Assembly: GCA_942493125.1 (NCBI GenBank)
Contig: OW818667.1
Coordinates: 1,674,001 to 1,738,000, forward strand
Source of the DNA: Fusibacter_C sp942493125
Lineage (GTDB): Bacteria > Bacillota > Clostridia > Peptostreptococcales > Acidaminobacteraceae
DNA length: 64,000 nt
Direction of reading: 5' to 3'
How positions within the stretch are numbered: the stretch's first letter is position 1; each line of letters opens with the position of its first letter. This document shows, piece by piece, positions 9,068 to 19,000 of the stretch. Position numbers and translations under genes: made by a program. The notes beneath the pieces were generated by a model. The model did not search any database and was not told the origin of the DNA. It saw only the letters and a list, made by a program, of their open reading frames with translations.

Positions 9068-9712
9068 TTAAAAGCGTTTGAACGTCAATTCGACGCGATA
9101 AATGGGGTGTCCCATCGATGAAAATTTTTCTTCATACTCGGTCATGATGTTATCAATGGATTCGTCGGCATGTAAATCTAGCGAAATCTTGCGCATAACG
9201 AGATCCATTTCTGCAAATTCATTGAGAGAAAACTCGAAAAGCCCCTTATTGTCCGTTTTAAAATATATCCAACCCGTTGGATTCAATATGGTTTTATACG
9301 TTTCTAAAAAGTCACGGTACGTTAATCGTCGCTTATAATGGCGCTTCTTTGGCCAAGGATCGCTAAAATTCAGATAGATACGATCTAGTTCACCTTCGCT
9401 AAAGTAGTTCAGTGCAAATTGCAAATCGATCTTGATCATTTTTAAATTGGGCAATTCATGTGCCTCTGCATTTTCAACGGCTTTAAGGAGCACTTCAGTA
9501 ACGGCATCTACCATTATGAAATTGATATCTGGAAATTTTGTCGCCATAGCGATGATGAATTTACCTTTACCACCACCAAATTCAGCATAGATAGGATGGT
9601 CGTTCCCAAATACGGATTGCCACTTACCTTTATTTGCCTCCGGTTCAGCAATAAAATATTTCTTTTTTTCAACTAGCGCCTCAAATGCACCAGGTTTCTT
9701 TCTAACTCTCAA
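9068..9712 (-). CDS. trmB: tRNA (guanine-N7-)-methyltransferase
   Basis: Methylates G46 in the variable loop of tRNA with S-adenosylmethionine. The SAM-binding loop reads YAEFGGGKGKF (usually EIGxGKG), and the family signature LNFSDPWPKKRHYKRRLTY is intact. The length of 214 residues is normal. The start is TTG at 9712 with GAGGTG upstream; the methionine-coding alternatives are further in and would cut the N-terminus. It lies 19 bp behind pyrE in the operon. Confidence 0.95.
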   Translation of the reverse strand: MRVRKKPGAFEALVEKKKYFIAEPEANKGKWQSVFGNDHPIYAEFGGGKGKFIIAMATKFPDINFIMVDAVTEVLLKAVENAEAHELPNLKMIKIDLQFALNYFSEGELDRIYLNFSDPWPKKRHYKRRLTYRDFLETYKTILNPTGWIYFKTDNKGLFEFSLNEFAEMDLVMRKISLDLHADESIDNIMTEYEEKFSSMGHPIYRVELTFKRF

Positions 9713-9731
9713 TTTTCACCTCTAAGTCTTA

Positions 9732-10361
9732 TTATTCCATGAATATTTTTGGATCTTTGCTCCATTTTAGTAGCGTTTCCAAGGATGACGCTTCAACATA
9801 CCCCTTTTCGACAGCAATCGGTAAAAGTGTCTCGTAATCTGTAAGCGTCGCATATGGAATGCCTTTTTCTGTAAACAATGCATCAACTTGCGGAAAATTA
9901 TAACTGAATATCGCCAAAGTAGCAACGACGTCGCCACCTTCTGCAATGAGTGCCTCACATGCTTTCATTGAACTCCCACCCGTTGAAAGAAGATCTTCAA
10001 TTAATACGACCTTTGACCCTTGTGGCATGACGCCTTCTGTTTGTTTGCCTTTACCATGTTCTTTAGCGCTACTTCTCACGTAGACCATTGGAAGGCCTAA
10101 TTTCTGCGCAACCCAGGCCGCATGTGGTATCCCAGCTGTTGCAGTACCAGCTATGATATCTACATCGGGATACGATTCTCTGATTATTTTTGCGAATCCC
10201 TCTGCTATGAGGTCGCGAACGACTGGATAGCTAATCGTCATGCGATTGTCACAATAAACAGGCGATTTTATGCCCGATACCCAAGTAAACAGATTATTCT
10301 CATCTACGATTGTTACAGCTTTAATCTCTAATAAAGATTCTGCAATCTCTCTTGCTAACAT
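9732..10361 (-). CDS. pyrE: Orotate phosphoribosyltransferase
   Basis: Converts orotate and PRPP to orotidine 5'-phosphate in pyrimidine synthesis. The PRPP loop is VVLIEDLLSTGGSS and the catalytic-loop segment is SSAKEHGKGKQTEG. I chose the ATG at 10361 with AGGAGG 5 bp upstream, giving 209 residues, rather than the longer frame that runs into the preceding gene. It stands apart from other pyr genes, within an otherwise unrelated operon, and no pyrR attenuator is visible. Confidence 0.95.
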   Translation of the reverse strand: MLAREIAESLLEIKAVTIVDENNLFTWVSGIKSPVYCDNRMTISYPVVRDLIAEGFAKIIRESYPDVDIIAGTATAGIPHAAWVAQKLGLPMVYVRSSAKEHGKGKQTEGVMPQGSKVVLIEDLLSTGGSSMKACEALIAEGGDVVATLAIFSYNFPQVDALFTEKGIPYATLTDYETLLPIAVEKGYVEASSLETLLKWSKDPKIFME

Positions 10362-10371
10362 ATGAAGCCTC

Positions 10372-11928
10372 CTATTCAATAAATGCATTTTTCCTATAAT
10401 AATTACCCGCATTCCACATTAAATACTCATTGATTCCATTGTCCTTTAGCGCCTCTATTTGTGCTTTAACTTCTTTTGTACGGTAAGGTATATACCCTTC
10501 GACCCAAGTTGCAGTAAAATCCTGTAACCATGGTCTGATGCCCGCGGGCGTATACAAGTTTTTATTGCGATCGATGGCATCTTTTACAGAGCGATCGATG
10601 GTTTCATATGGGTAGGCATCTGGAACAGGTAATCCAAATGTATTCGGTCCATAATGACTAGGATACATCATTGGAGAAATATAATCCACAACATTTGAAA
10701 CGGCTTCCCAATGTTGGCCAATGCCTATGCCACCCGTTGCAGTTGCCGCCCAACCAAAGACGTCTGCAGAAATGTAAACTTCATACGGTTTGAGTTCTTC
10801 ATAAGCGTATTTTAGAAAGTTTTGGATGGTCGCAGTCTGTGACTCATCTGTTTCATTTCGATAGTTGATGGCTTCTGGATTGCCAATCGCTGGGAATCTG
10901 ACATAATCAAATTGTATTTCGTTAAAGCCAAGTTCTGCCGCTTCTTTTGCAATCTCAACATTGTATTCCCACATGGTACGGTCGTGTGGCGATACCCACG
11001 GCAATCGGTCAGAGTCTGTATAGAGCTTGCCAGAATCTTTGTAGACAATTGCACGGTCTGGATGGTTTTGCGCATAAAATGGCGATTTAAATGACACGAT
11101 ACGTGCAATCAAATAGATGTCGTGTTCTTTCAGCTTTGCAACAAACGCCTTTATATCATCAATATATACTTTGTCGTTGGCATTTGGGTTGTATTTTGCT
11201 GCAGCGACTGATGAAAATAACAAGTAACCCACGTCGTCCTTGACATCGATGACGATTGCATTGAGAGCCGTTTCATCTATTAAAGCAATCATTTCATCCA
11301 TGCGTTCGCTTTGAGCTGTATTGCCAGTAACAAAGATGCCTTTGACATCAATTTTGGGGTTTGATTCAAATGAGCCATTTTTTACTTGAGGGGAATAATC
11401 GGCATCGTCAAACGGATTCTCGATAAACGTCGTCAAAGAGTCAACCATGTTCGAATATGCGACATAGCCTAACACGTCAGGCGATTCTGAATTTTCTTTG
11501 ACTGCCAAAAATGTAATTTCTCCCGCATCATTTTTTATATAATCTGAAGCATAAAGTCCAGTTTTAGCCGATATTTTTTTTATCACTTTGGAAGCGGTAT
11601 TTGCTTCTGAAAGCAAATTCGTGCCACCCAGTTTGACATAGAAAGTATTTTTTTTGATATCTTCGCGCTTGAGTCTTTCTTCTTCGATTGCTTTAGCTTC
11701 AGCTTCAGCCTTTGCTTTCGCTGCCTCTTCAATTCTCTTCACCTCTTCAGCAGCTTTTTCTTCTTCGATTCTCTTTTGTTCTTCGAGCGCTTGTTTTTGC
11801 TCATTTTCAAGTCTCATTTGCTCTTTTTGGATATCTGCCTTCTGAATCTGATCGGTAACCATAAATCCTGTCGCAATAATACCAACAGTAAAAAGGATCA
11901 GGAGATATTTCCACTTTCTTCTTTGCAT
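10372..11928 (-). CDS. Membrane-anchored glycoside hydrolase-like protein (DUF4015 type)
   Basis: Residues 7-25 form a membrane anchor. Residues 28-95 are a long Glu/Lys/Ala-rich coiled coil (EEEKAAEEVKRIEEA is typical). A small SH3-like segment follows (about 100-150). From about 195 to the end lies a TIM-barrel domain of the putative glycoside hydrolase family DUF4015 (VKGIFVTGNTA, IQFDYVRFPAIG, ISADVFGW). The catalytic substrate is unknown; the barrel, anchor and coiled coil suggest an extracytoplasmic cell-wall role, which is inference. The ATG at 11928 has AAGGAG upstream; the longer frame adds nine poorly supported residues. It is the first gene of the operon with pyrE, 10 bp away. Confidence 0.82.
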   Translation of the reverse strand: MQRRKWKYLLILFTVGIIATGFMVTDQIQKADIQKEQMRLENEQKQALEEQKRIEEEKAAEEVKRIEEAAKAKAEAEAKAIEEERLKREDIKKNTFYVKLGGTNLLSEANTASKVIKKISAKTGLYASDYIKNDAGEITFLAVKENSESPDVLGYVAYSNMVDSLTTFIENPFDDADYSPQVKNGSFESNPKIDVKGIFVTGNTAQSERMDEMIALIDETALNAIVIDVKDDVGYLLFSSVAAAKYNPNANDKVYIDDIKAFVAKLKEHDIYLIARIVSFKSPFYAQNHPDRAIVYKDSGKLYTDSDRLPWVSPHDRTMWEYNVEIAKEAAELGFNEIQFDYVRFPAIGNPEAINYRNETDESQTATIQNFLKYAYEELKPYEVYISADVFGWAATATGGIGIGQHWEAVSNVVDYISPMMYPSHYGPNTFGLPVPDAYPYETIDRSVKDAIDRNKNLYTPAGIRPWLQDFTATWVEGYIPYRTKEVKAQIEALKDNGINEYLMWNAGNYYRKNAFIE

Positions 11929-12064
11929 GCCACACTCCTTTTTATGAATAAACACTACCTTCTCATTTTAACAAACATTGCTTATAAAGACATATTAAAT
12001 TTTAGTTTAATTCAAAATTGGGTAGAATTAAACTATAGCTGAATAAAGACTTATGGAGGTCGTT

Positions 12065-13462
12065 ATGACAATTCAATTTTTAGGCGCTGCAGGTCAAGTA
12101 ACTGGGTCCATGACACTACTGGAGTACAATGGCAAGAAGATTCTGATTGATTGCGGTCAATTTCAAGGCACGCCTGATGAAGAGGCGCTAAATTTCAATA
12201 ACTTGCCTTTTAAAATAGGTGAAATCGACAGCATCCTGTTAACACATGCGCACATTGACCATTCAGGAAGGGTGCCATTGCTCGTGAAAAAAGGGTTCAA
12301 TGGGAAGATATTTTGTACCCCACCGACCAGCCATCTAGCTGAGATTTTATTAAAAGATGCGGGCAAAATACACGAAACTGAATCGGTTTGGGAAAATAAG
12401 AAACGCCAGAGAGCAGGTCTGCCTCCAGTGAAGCCCCTCTATTCCGAAGATGATGCTATTGAAGCTTTACAGTATCTTTATCCAATTCCCTACCATAAAA
12501 CATATACACTTTCTGACGGTTTGCGATTTATGTACGTGCGTGCAGGCCACCTTTTGGGTTCATCCACGCTCATCCTTTACTATGAAGATGCTGGTGTCGA
12601 GAAAACGATGGTCTTTTCAGGGGATTTAGGCAACGGTACAAATCTCCTTGAAATGCCGCCTGAAATGATTGAGCAGGCAAATGCTTTAGTTATAGAGTCA
12701 ACCTACGGCGATCGACTGCATACCGAAATTGAACTTAGAGCGGAACGACTTGTCGACATTTTAATAGAAGCGACTTCAAAAGGCGGCAACGTCATCATAC
12801 CTTCGTTTGCAGTTGGGCGCACTCAAGAAATCATATTTGAGCTGAATCATTATATCACGACGCATCAAGATCAAAAATCGCTCATATTAAAAGATATTCC
12901 CATCTTTGTCGACTCTCCTATGGCCCTTGAGGCAACCAAAATATACGAAAGTCATATTCCAGATATGAGCGAACTCGTTCGAAATTATGATGTGCCACCG
13001 TTTAAGATGCCTAATCTACATCTTGTCACTTCGATAGAAGCCTCAATTGCACTCAACCATAACCCAATGCCAAAAGTGATTATCTCCGCAAGTGGCATGT
13101 GTGAAGCTGGACGGATCACACACCATTTAAAGCATAATTTATGGCGACCAAACACGCATGTCATCTTCATCGGTTATCAAGCTGAAGGTACACTTGGGCG
13201 CAAGATTCTAAATGGTGAGAAAACACTGCGTATCTTGGATGCGGATGTACGCGTCAATGCCACCATACACGACCTACACGGTTTTTCTGGACATGCTGAT
13301 GAAGCACATCTCCTAGATTGGATCCGTCCAATCAAAGGCCTTGAGCAGATTTTCATCAACCATGGCGAATTGACATCGAGAAATAGTTTGGCAGAGGAAA
13401 TTCAAAAAATCCATTCAGCTGAAATTCATCTACCAGTTATCGGTGACATTTTTAATCTCTAA
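12065..13462 (+). CDS. Metallo-beta-lactamase / beta-CASP ribonuclease-like protein
   Basis: Two-zinc hydrolase of the beta-CASP RNA-processing group, similar in build to the CPSF73-like TTHA0252 family. The metal motif THAHIDHSG (His61, His63, Asp65, His66) comes first, then SGDLGNG, the beta-CASP insert, SGMCEAGRITHHL, HGFSGHADEAHLLDWI and FINHGE at the end. At 465 residues it has normal length. I chose ATG 12065 because the earlier ATG (12053) overlaps the GGAGGT ribosome site. Its RNA target is unknown; it is not RNase J, which is longer. It is transcribed alone. Confidence 0.88.
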   Translation: MTIQFLGAAGQVTGSMTLLEYNGKKILIDCGQFQGTPDEEALNFNNLPFKIGEIDSILLTHAHIDHSGRVPLLVKKGFNGKIFCTPPTSHLAEILLKDAGKIHETESVWENKKRQRAGLPPVKPLYSEDDAIEALQYLYPIPYHKTYTLSDGLRFMYVRAGHLLGSSTLILYYEDAGVEKTMVFSGDLGNGTNLLEMPPEMIEQANALVIESTYGDRLHTEIELRAERLVDILIEATSKGGNVIIPSFAVGRTQEIIFELNHYITTHQDQKSLILKDIPIFVDSPMALEATKIYESHIPDMSELVRNYDVPPFKMPNLHLVTSIEASIALNHNPMPKVIISASGMCEAGRITHHLKHNLWRPNTHVIFIGYQAEGTLGRKILNGEKTLRILDADVRVNATIHDLHGFSGHADEAHLLDWIRPIKGLEQIFINHGELTSRNSLAEEIQKIHSAEIHLPVIGDIFNL

Positions 13463-13509
13463 TTGTAAATTTGATTCAAAGTTACAATCAAACTAAACGC
13501 CACGTCAAA

Positions 13510-13550
13510 AGGGCTAATTCATGCGAATGAATTAGCCCTTACTTTTTTCT
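13510..13550 (+). terminator. Terminator after the beta-CASP gene
   Basis: AGGGCTAATTCAT and ATGAATTAGCCCT form a perfect 13 bp stem around GCGA, followed by a T-rich run. Confidence 0.85.
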
Positions 13551-13579
13551 TTTTTCTTTTTTCTTTTCTTTTTTTCCTT
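13542..13579. repeat. 38-base pure pyrimidine tract of repeated T6C units
   Basis: From 13542 to 13579 the plus strand has only C and T, largely as TTTTTTC repeats. It lies between two convergent genes, directly behind the terminator stem. Confidence 0.8.
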
Positions 13580-13580
13580 A

Positions 13581-14225
13581 TTACTTTTTGCCTTTCGCCA
13601 CTGTGAGTAATAAACCAAGCGCCAAACTCAAGTACGCTGCAACCAACACGCGATACTCAGGTGGTAACAAGAAAGTCACGGTATGAGCTGGTATCCAGAA
13701 AAACGGAATCGACTTAAGAACAGTAAAGGATATAAAGCCCTTCCAGTCAATACGCGTTACAACTTGAGATACTGAAGGTTTGGCAACTTTATCACCGTAT
13801 TTAAGATCTAAGTAAGTATCAGTATAGCGGTGAAATGCCATAAATGTTGGTGCAAAGGTCGTATTCATCAATAGGCTCGTAAAGAATGCAAATGCCAAAG
13901 GACTACCTTTGCCTATCAAAAGACCTTTTTCAAGGGCTGCCATAACGCCGCCGCTGAATACAGTGAAAATCAAGGTAATTACCATGCCCAAGAAGCCCCA
14001 AACAACGACGCGCCATACAAAACCTGGTGCTTTTTTCCACTTTTTAGAAACAAGTCGACCGACTAACATTTCGCCCATAGTCGCCAGTAATGCAAATTTT
14101 AAGAACCCACTTACATAAGGATGTGCTGTCGTAAAATTGACAAATAAGACATGTGTTTCAGGAACAATTACAAATGCTGTAAACGCAAGAAGTATAGCCC
14201 CCCATATTAAATCACCTTTTTTCAA
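13581..14225 (-). CDS. Polytopic membrane protein, possibly Mpv17/PMP22-like
   Basis: Not firmly recognised. The 214 residues contain four to five hydrophobic segments (about 7-25, 40-52, 70-95, 110-130, 165-210) and a basic C-terminus. The last 60 residues (DWKGFISFTVLKSIPFFWIP then PPEYRVLVAAYLSLALG) recall the C-terminal signature of the Mpv17/PMP22 family, where DW, a proline-rich membrane turn and a [FY]R-V/L segment precede the last helix. That link is from memory and needs a profile search. No operon partner: 117 bp separate it from the upstream reductase gene. Function unknown. Confidence 0.7.
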   Translation of the reverse strand: MKKGDLIWGAILLAFTAFVIVPETHVLFVNFTTAHPYVSGFLKFALLATMGEMLVGRLVSKKWKKAPGFVWRVVVWGFLGMVITLIFTVFSGGVMAALEKGLLIGKGSPLAFAFFTSLLMNTTFAPTFMAFHRYTDTYLDLKYGDKVAKPSVSQVVTRIDWKGFISFTVLKSIPFFWIPAHTVTFLLPPEYRVLVAAYLSLALGLLLTVAKGKK

Positions 14226-14342
14226 AATGCCACCTCTTTCGATAAACTATTATTATGCTCATTTTATTATAGACGGTTTCTTTATGGGTTTCAACAATAA
14301 TAATAAGACTTAAAATTTTATTGCAAAGTTGCTGCCGTTTCC

Positions 14343-15473
14343 CTATTCAAATGTCGCAGCAACCTTTTGGAGCATCTCAATTATCTCGATCTTCTGAGGA
14401 CATTTCGGCTCACACGCGCCGCACGCCACGCAGTTTCCAGCCTTACCTAAAGGATTAATTTGTGCGTTGTATTGCGTTTTCATCGTGTCAACTGTATTGA
14501 AAATATGACCTCTGTTGAAAAATGTAAAAGACCTTGGAATTTCAACACCATGCGGACATGGCATACAGTACCCACATTGTGTACAAGGCACTTGAATTTT
14601 TGATTTGTATGATTCTTGAACGCGAGAGACGATATCGAGTGCTGTTTTGTCCAAGTTGCCAGGTGTCAATCGATCTGCTATTTCAATATTTTCTTTTAAT
14701 TGCTCCAAATTCGACATCCCACTCAAGACGACTTTGACATTTTCAAAATTCGAAATGTATCTCAGTGCCCATTCTACGGCAGAATATGTCTCAGTGTGTG
14801 TATTCCAAAGGGCTGTGATATCATCCGATGGCGATGCGAGCATGCCACCTTTAAGTGGTTCCATGACGATTACAGGCACATCTTTTTCCTCTGCGTACTT
14901 CAATCCCTTGATACCGGCTTGTTCGTCCATATCCATGAAGTTGAGTTGTAACATGCACACTTCCCACGGATAGGCATCGATGATGTCTTTGAAGACTGGA
15001 AACTCATCGTGAAATGAAAACCCAATATGCTTGATTTTACCTTGATTTTTTGCTGTGTCTATCGCTTCAAACAAGCCGTTTTTCAAGTAATTGTCCCATC
15101 TTTCCCTATTTAAAGCGTGTAACAAATAGATATCAAGATGATCTGTCTGAAGCTTTTCAAGTTGTTCATCCAAATACTTGTGGAAATCATCTTGAGACTC
15201 AATCAACCAACTTGGCGATTTAGTGATCAAGTTGATTTTTTCGCGATACCCGTCTTTCAGTGCTTCGCCTACAAGACGTTCACTTTCTCCATCATGATAA
15301 GGGTAAGCCGTATCTATGTAGTTCACGCCGTTGTCGATTGCATATCGAATCAATTCAATCGCCTTTGATTTATCTATTTTTCCAGTATCTACTTGATCCA
15401 TCGGCAAACGCATACACCCAAGTCCTAGAACTGACGCTTCAATTCCAGTATTTCCTATAACCCTTGTCTTCAT
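14343..15473 (-). CDS. Aldo/keto reductase with C-terminal 4Fe-4S domain
   Basis: Residues 1-270 form an aldo/keto reductase barrel with the Asp-Tyr-Lys-His set (NYIDTAYPYHDG, LITKSP, LLHALN). The C-terminal 100 residues hold two cluster motifs, CTQCGYCMPCPHGVEIP and CVACGACEPKCPQKIE. This fused form is common in anaerobes; the physiological substrate is unknown, and the clusters suggest electrons may come from ferredoxin rather than NADPH. I chose ATG 15473 (GGAGGG upstream) giving 376 residues. The orphan gene at 15486 ends 12 bp before and is probably cotranscribed. Confidence 0.93.
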   Translation of the reverse strand: MKTRVIGNTGIEASVLGLGCMRLPMDQVDTGKIDKSKAIELIRYAIDNGVNYIDTAYPYHDGESERLVGEALKDGYREKINLITKSPSWLIESQDDFHKYLDEQLEKLQTDHLDIYLLHALNRERWDNYLKNGLFEAIDTAKNQGKIKHIGFSFHDEFPVFKDIIDAYPWEVCMLQLNFMDMDEQAGIKGLKYAEEKDVPVIVMEPLKGGMLASPSDDITALWNTHTETYSAVEWALRYISNFENVKVVLSGMSNLEQLKENIEIADRLTPGNLDKTALDIVSRVQESYKSKIQVPCTQCGYCMPCPHGVEIPRSFTFFNRGHIFNTVDTMKTQYNAQINPLGKAGNCVACGACEPKCPQKIEIIEMLQKVAATFE

Positions 15474-15485
15474 ATATCCCTCCAA

Positions 15486-15869
15486 CTAAAATGATTCTTT
15501 AAATATGCTTGCATTGAGTTCACTGTCCTTTATGACCCAAGCTTTATTGTAACTGATTCTTAATTCTTCAAGTAGCGCTTTTGAGAAAGCATCGATTGCT
15601 TCAGCTTCCTCAGCATTTGAAACCATAGTCATTAGATGTACTTCTGTACAAAATTCCGTTTCTGACGTGCATCGCATCACGTGAAATTGACAGTCTGTCA
15701 AATTGTTAGAACCATACGACACTCTCCAATCCACGCGTTGATCATGACTTCTCACAATCTCTATAGGGTTTGTACTCGTCCACTTAGAGATTTTCTCATG
15801 CAGCGTCAAACTTCTTATAACAGTATAAATATCGCCTTTTAATCTGGTTTTATTGCGCACGAAATTCAT
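15486..15869 (-). CDS. Hypothetical protein, 127 residues
   Basis: I do not recognise a family. The protein is soluble, mixed alpha/beta by pattern, with no signal peptide, membrane segment or metal motif; three Cys are scattered (CQFHVMRCTSETEFC, about 74-87). The alternating strand pattern followed by a long helix (EEAEAIDAFSKALLEEL) would fit a small SRPBCC-like fold, but this is a guess. Codon use resembles the neighbours and the frame is complete, ending 12 bp before the aldo/keto reductase start, so it is probably real and cotranscribed. Confidence 0.7.
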   Translation of the reverse strand: MNFVRNKTRLKGDIYTVIRSLTLHEKISKWTSTNPIEIVRSHDQRVDWRVSYGSNNLTDCQFHVMRCTSETEFCTEVHLMTMVSNAEEAEAIDAFSKALLEELRISYNKAWVIKDSELNASIFKESF

Positions 15870-15957
15870 CCATTTTCCTTTCTTCTACCGTTGTGCCATT
15901 TCATTCGGCAGTCTAAATATATTTTATGTCATTGGGCACGCGAATGCAATAAGTCTA

Positions 15958-16012
15958 CGAAAAAAAGGAGATCTCTCGACAATGATCGTATCATTGCGAG
16001 ACATCTCCTTTA
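15958..16012 (-). terminator. Terminator after the PFOR gene
   Basis: A long near-perfect hairpin (AAAGGAGAT...ATCTCCTTT with inner CAATGAT/ATCATTG) is followed on the minus strand by TTTTTTT. Confidence 0.85.
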
Positions 16013-16052
16013 AATTCAGATTGCTTTTATGCAATCGCCATAATATCTGGAA

Positions 16053-19000
16053 TTAGAACTCCATTTTAGTCATTCTTACATAACCATTGTATCTGTCTTT
16101 AGCTTGTTCTTCAGCCAATGAGAACAATGCTTCTGCTGCTTCTGGGAATTGCTTTTGAAGTGTTGTGTAACGTGTCTCTCCAAGTAAGAATTCTCTAAAG
16201 CTTGCAGTAGGCGCTTTAGAATCCAAGAAGAATGGATTTTTGCCTTCTTCTTTTACTCTTGGATCAAAACGCCATAAATGCCAGTAACCTGACTCAACAG
16301 CTTCCTTAGTTCTTCTTTGTGTCGTACCCATACCCGTTCTGATACCATGGTTGATACATGGCGCATAAGCGATGATGAGTGATGGACCGTCATATGATTC
16401 CGCTTCTTGGATAACTTTTAAGAATTGATTTTGGTTAGCGCCCATAGCAACTTGAGCTACGTAAACGTAACCGTAAGTTGTTGCGATCATACCAAGATCT
16501 TTCTTCTTAACTTTCATACCTGATGAAGCAAATTTAGCGATTGCACCAACTGGAGTTGCTTTTGAAGCTTGTCCGCCAGTATTTGAGTAAACTTCTGTAT
16601 CGAATACTAGGATATTAACGTTTTCGCCAGATGCGATTACGTGGTCGAGACCACCGAAACCGATATCATAAGCCCAACCGTCGCCACCTAAGATCCAAAC
16701 AGAACGTTTAACGAGGTAATCTTTTTGGTTAAATGCGTAAGTTAAAATTTCTTTTGCTGCCGCATCAGTTACATTGTTGTTAGCAAGAACTTCAAGTACT
16801 TTTGCAGAAGAAGCTTTTGAGCCTTCAGCATCGTCTCTCGTTTCCAACCACTCAGTAAATGCAGCAGTTACAGCAGGATCAACATTCATAGCAACAAGTG
16901 CTTCGAATTTGTCTACCATTGCAGCTCTGATCGCTTTAACGCCAAGGTTCATACCGTAACCATACTCAGCATTGTCTTCAAATAATGAGTTTGCCCAAGC
17001 TGGACCTTTGCCTTCAGCATTTTTAGTGTAAGGCGTAGATGGTGCAGAGCCGCCCCAGATTGATGAACAACCTGTTGCATTTGCAATCATCATACGATCG
17101 CCATAAAGTTGTGTAACCGCTTTGATATATGGTGTTTCACCACAACCTGCACACGCGCCAGAGAATTCGAATAATGGCTGAGCAAATTGTGAGCCTTTAA
17201 CTGTATTTAATGGCATTTTATCTGATTTAACTGGAAGTTCAGATACAAAACTCCAGTTAGCTTGTTGATCTTCAACTTGTGTATCAAGTGGTTTCATGAT
17301 TAATGCTTTTTGTTTTGCTGGACAAACTTCAGCACAGTTACCACAACCAGTACAGTCAAGTGGAGACACTTGGATTTTGTATTGTAAGCCTTCAAGGCCT
17401 TTACCGATTGCCGCTTTTGTAATGAACGTAGCTGGTGCATTTTTCATTTCTTCATCTGTGAGTAAGAAAGGTCTGATGACAGCATGTGGACATACATAAG
17501 AACATTGGTTACATTGGATACAATTTTCAAGTTGCCATTCTGGAACGTTAACTGCGATACCGCGTTTCTCGTATGCAGCTGTACCGTGTTCAAACGTACC
17601 ATCTTCATAGCCGTTGAATGTACTAACTGGCAGATCATCACCTTTTTGAGCATTGACTGGTCTTAAGATGTTCGTGATAAATGAAGGCTCGCCTTTTGCT
17701 TCTACGCCTGTAGAATCAGCAGCGTTTGCCCAATCAGCTGGCACTTCAACTTGAACAAGTCTTTCAATACCTAAGTCAACCGCTTTATTGTTAAGGTCGA
17801 CGATTTTAGCGCCTTTATTGCCATATGATTTTTCAATCGCTTCTTTAAGGTATTTAACTGCTTGATCTAAGTCGATAACTTCAGCAAGTTTAAAGAATGC
17901 AGATTGCATAATCATGTTGATTCTGTTACCAAGACCGATTTCTTCCGCAATGCCTGTACCGTCAATTGTGTAGAATTTGATTGCATTTTTTGCAATAAAA
18001 CGCTTCATAGCCGCAGGTAACAATGCGTTCAATTCTTCAGTGTTCCATTTGCAGTTGAGTACAAATGTGCCACCTTTTTTGAGGCCTTTTAACAAATCAT
18101 ATTGGTGAACGTAAGATTGATTGTGGCATGCAACATAATCCGCTTCATCGATAAGGTAAGTAGAACGAATGACGTTTTTACCAAATCTTAAGTGAGATAC
18201 TGTGATACCGCCTGATTTCTTAGAGTCATATGAGAAGTAACCTTGTGCATATAAATCCGTCTTATCACCGATGATTTTGATCGCGCTCTTATTTGCGCCA
18301 ACAGTACCATCTGAACCAAGACCCCAGAATTTGCAACGAATTGTGCCTTCAGTTTCAGCAACGATTTGCTCTTCAATATTAAGTGATAAATTAGTTACGT
18401 CATCGACGATACCTAATGTGAAATCGTTAGCAGGTGATGCTTTTTTAAGTTCATCGTATACGCGCTTAACATGTGTTGGCGTCGTATCTTTTGAACCAAG
18501 GCCGTATCTACCGCCTACGATAATCGGTGCATTTTCTTTGCCGTAGAACATTGCTCTAACGTCTTTGTATAATGGCTCGCCATCTGCACCTGGTTCTTTG
18601 CATCTGTCAAGTACTGCAATTTTCTTAACTGTTGCAGGTAAAACGTCGAAGAAGTATTTTGATGCCCATGGTCTGTATAGTCTAACTTTGATAAGACCTA
18701 CTTTTTCGCCTTGTTTTGCTAAATAATCTATTGTCTCTTCAATTGCTTCTGTTGCAGAACCCATTGCGATGATGATATTTTCAGCATCTGGTGCACCATA
18801 GTAATTGAAAGGTTTGTAATCTCTACCAGTAATTTTGTTGATTTCGTTCATATAGTTAACAACGATTTCAGGAAGTGCGAGGTAGTATTTATTTGAAGCT
18901 TCTCTAGCCTGGAAGAAGATGTCTGGATTTTGAGCAGTTCCTCTAGTCACAGGATGTTCTGGGCTAAGTGCGCCATTTCTAAATGCATTGATTGCATCGT

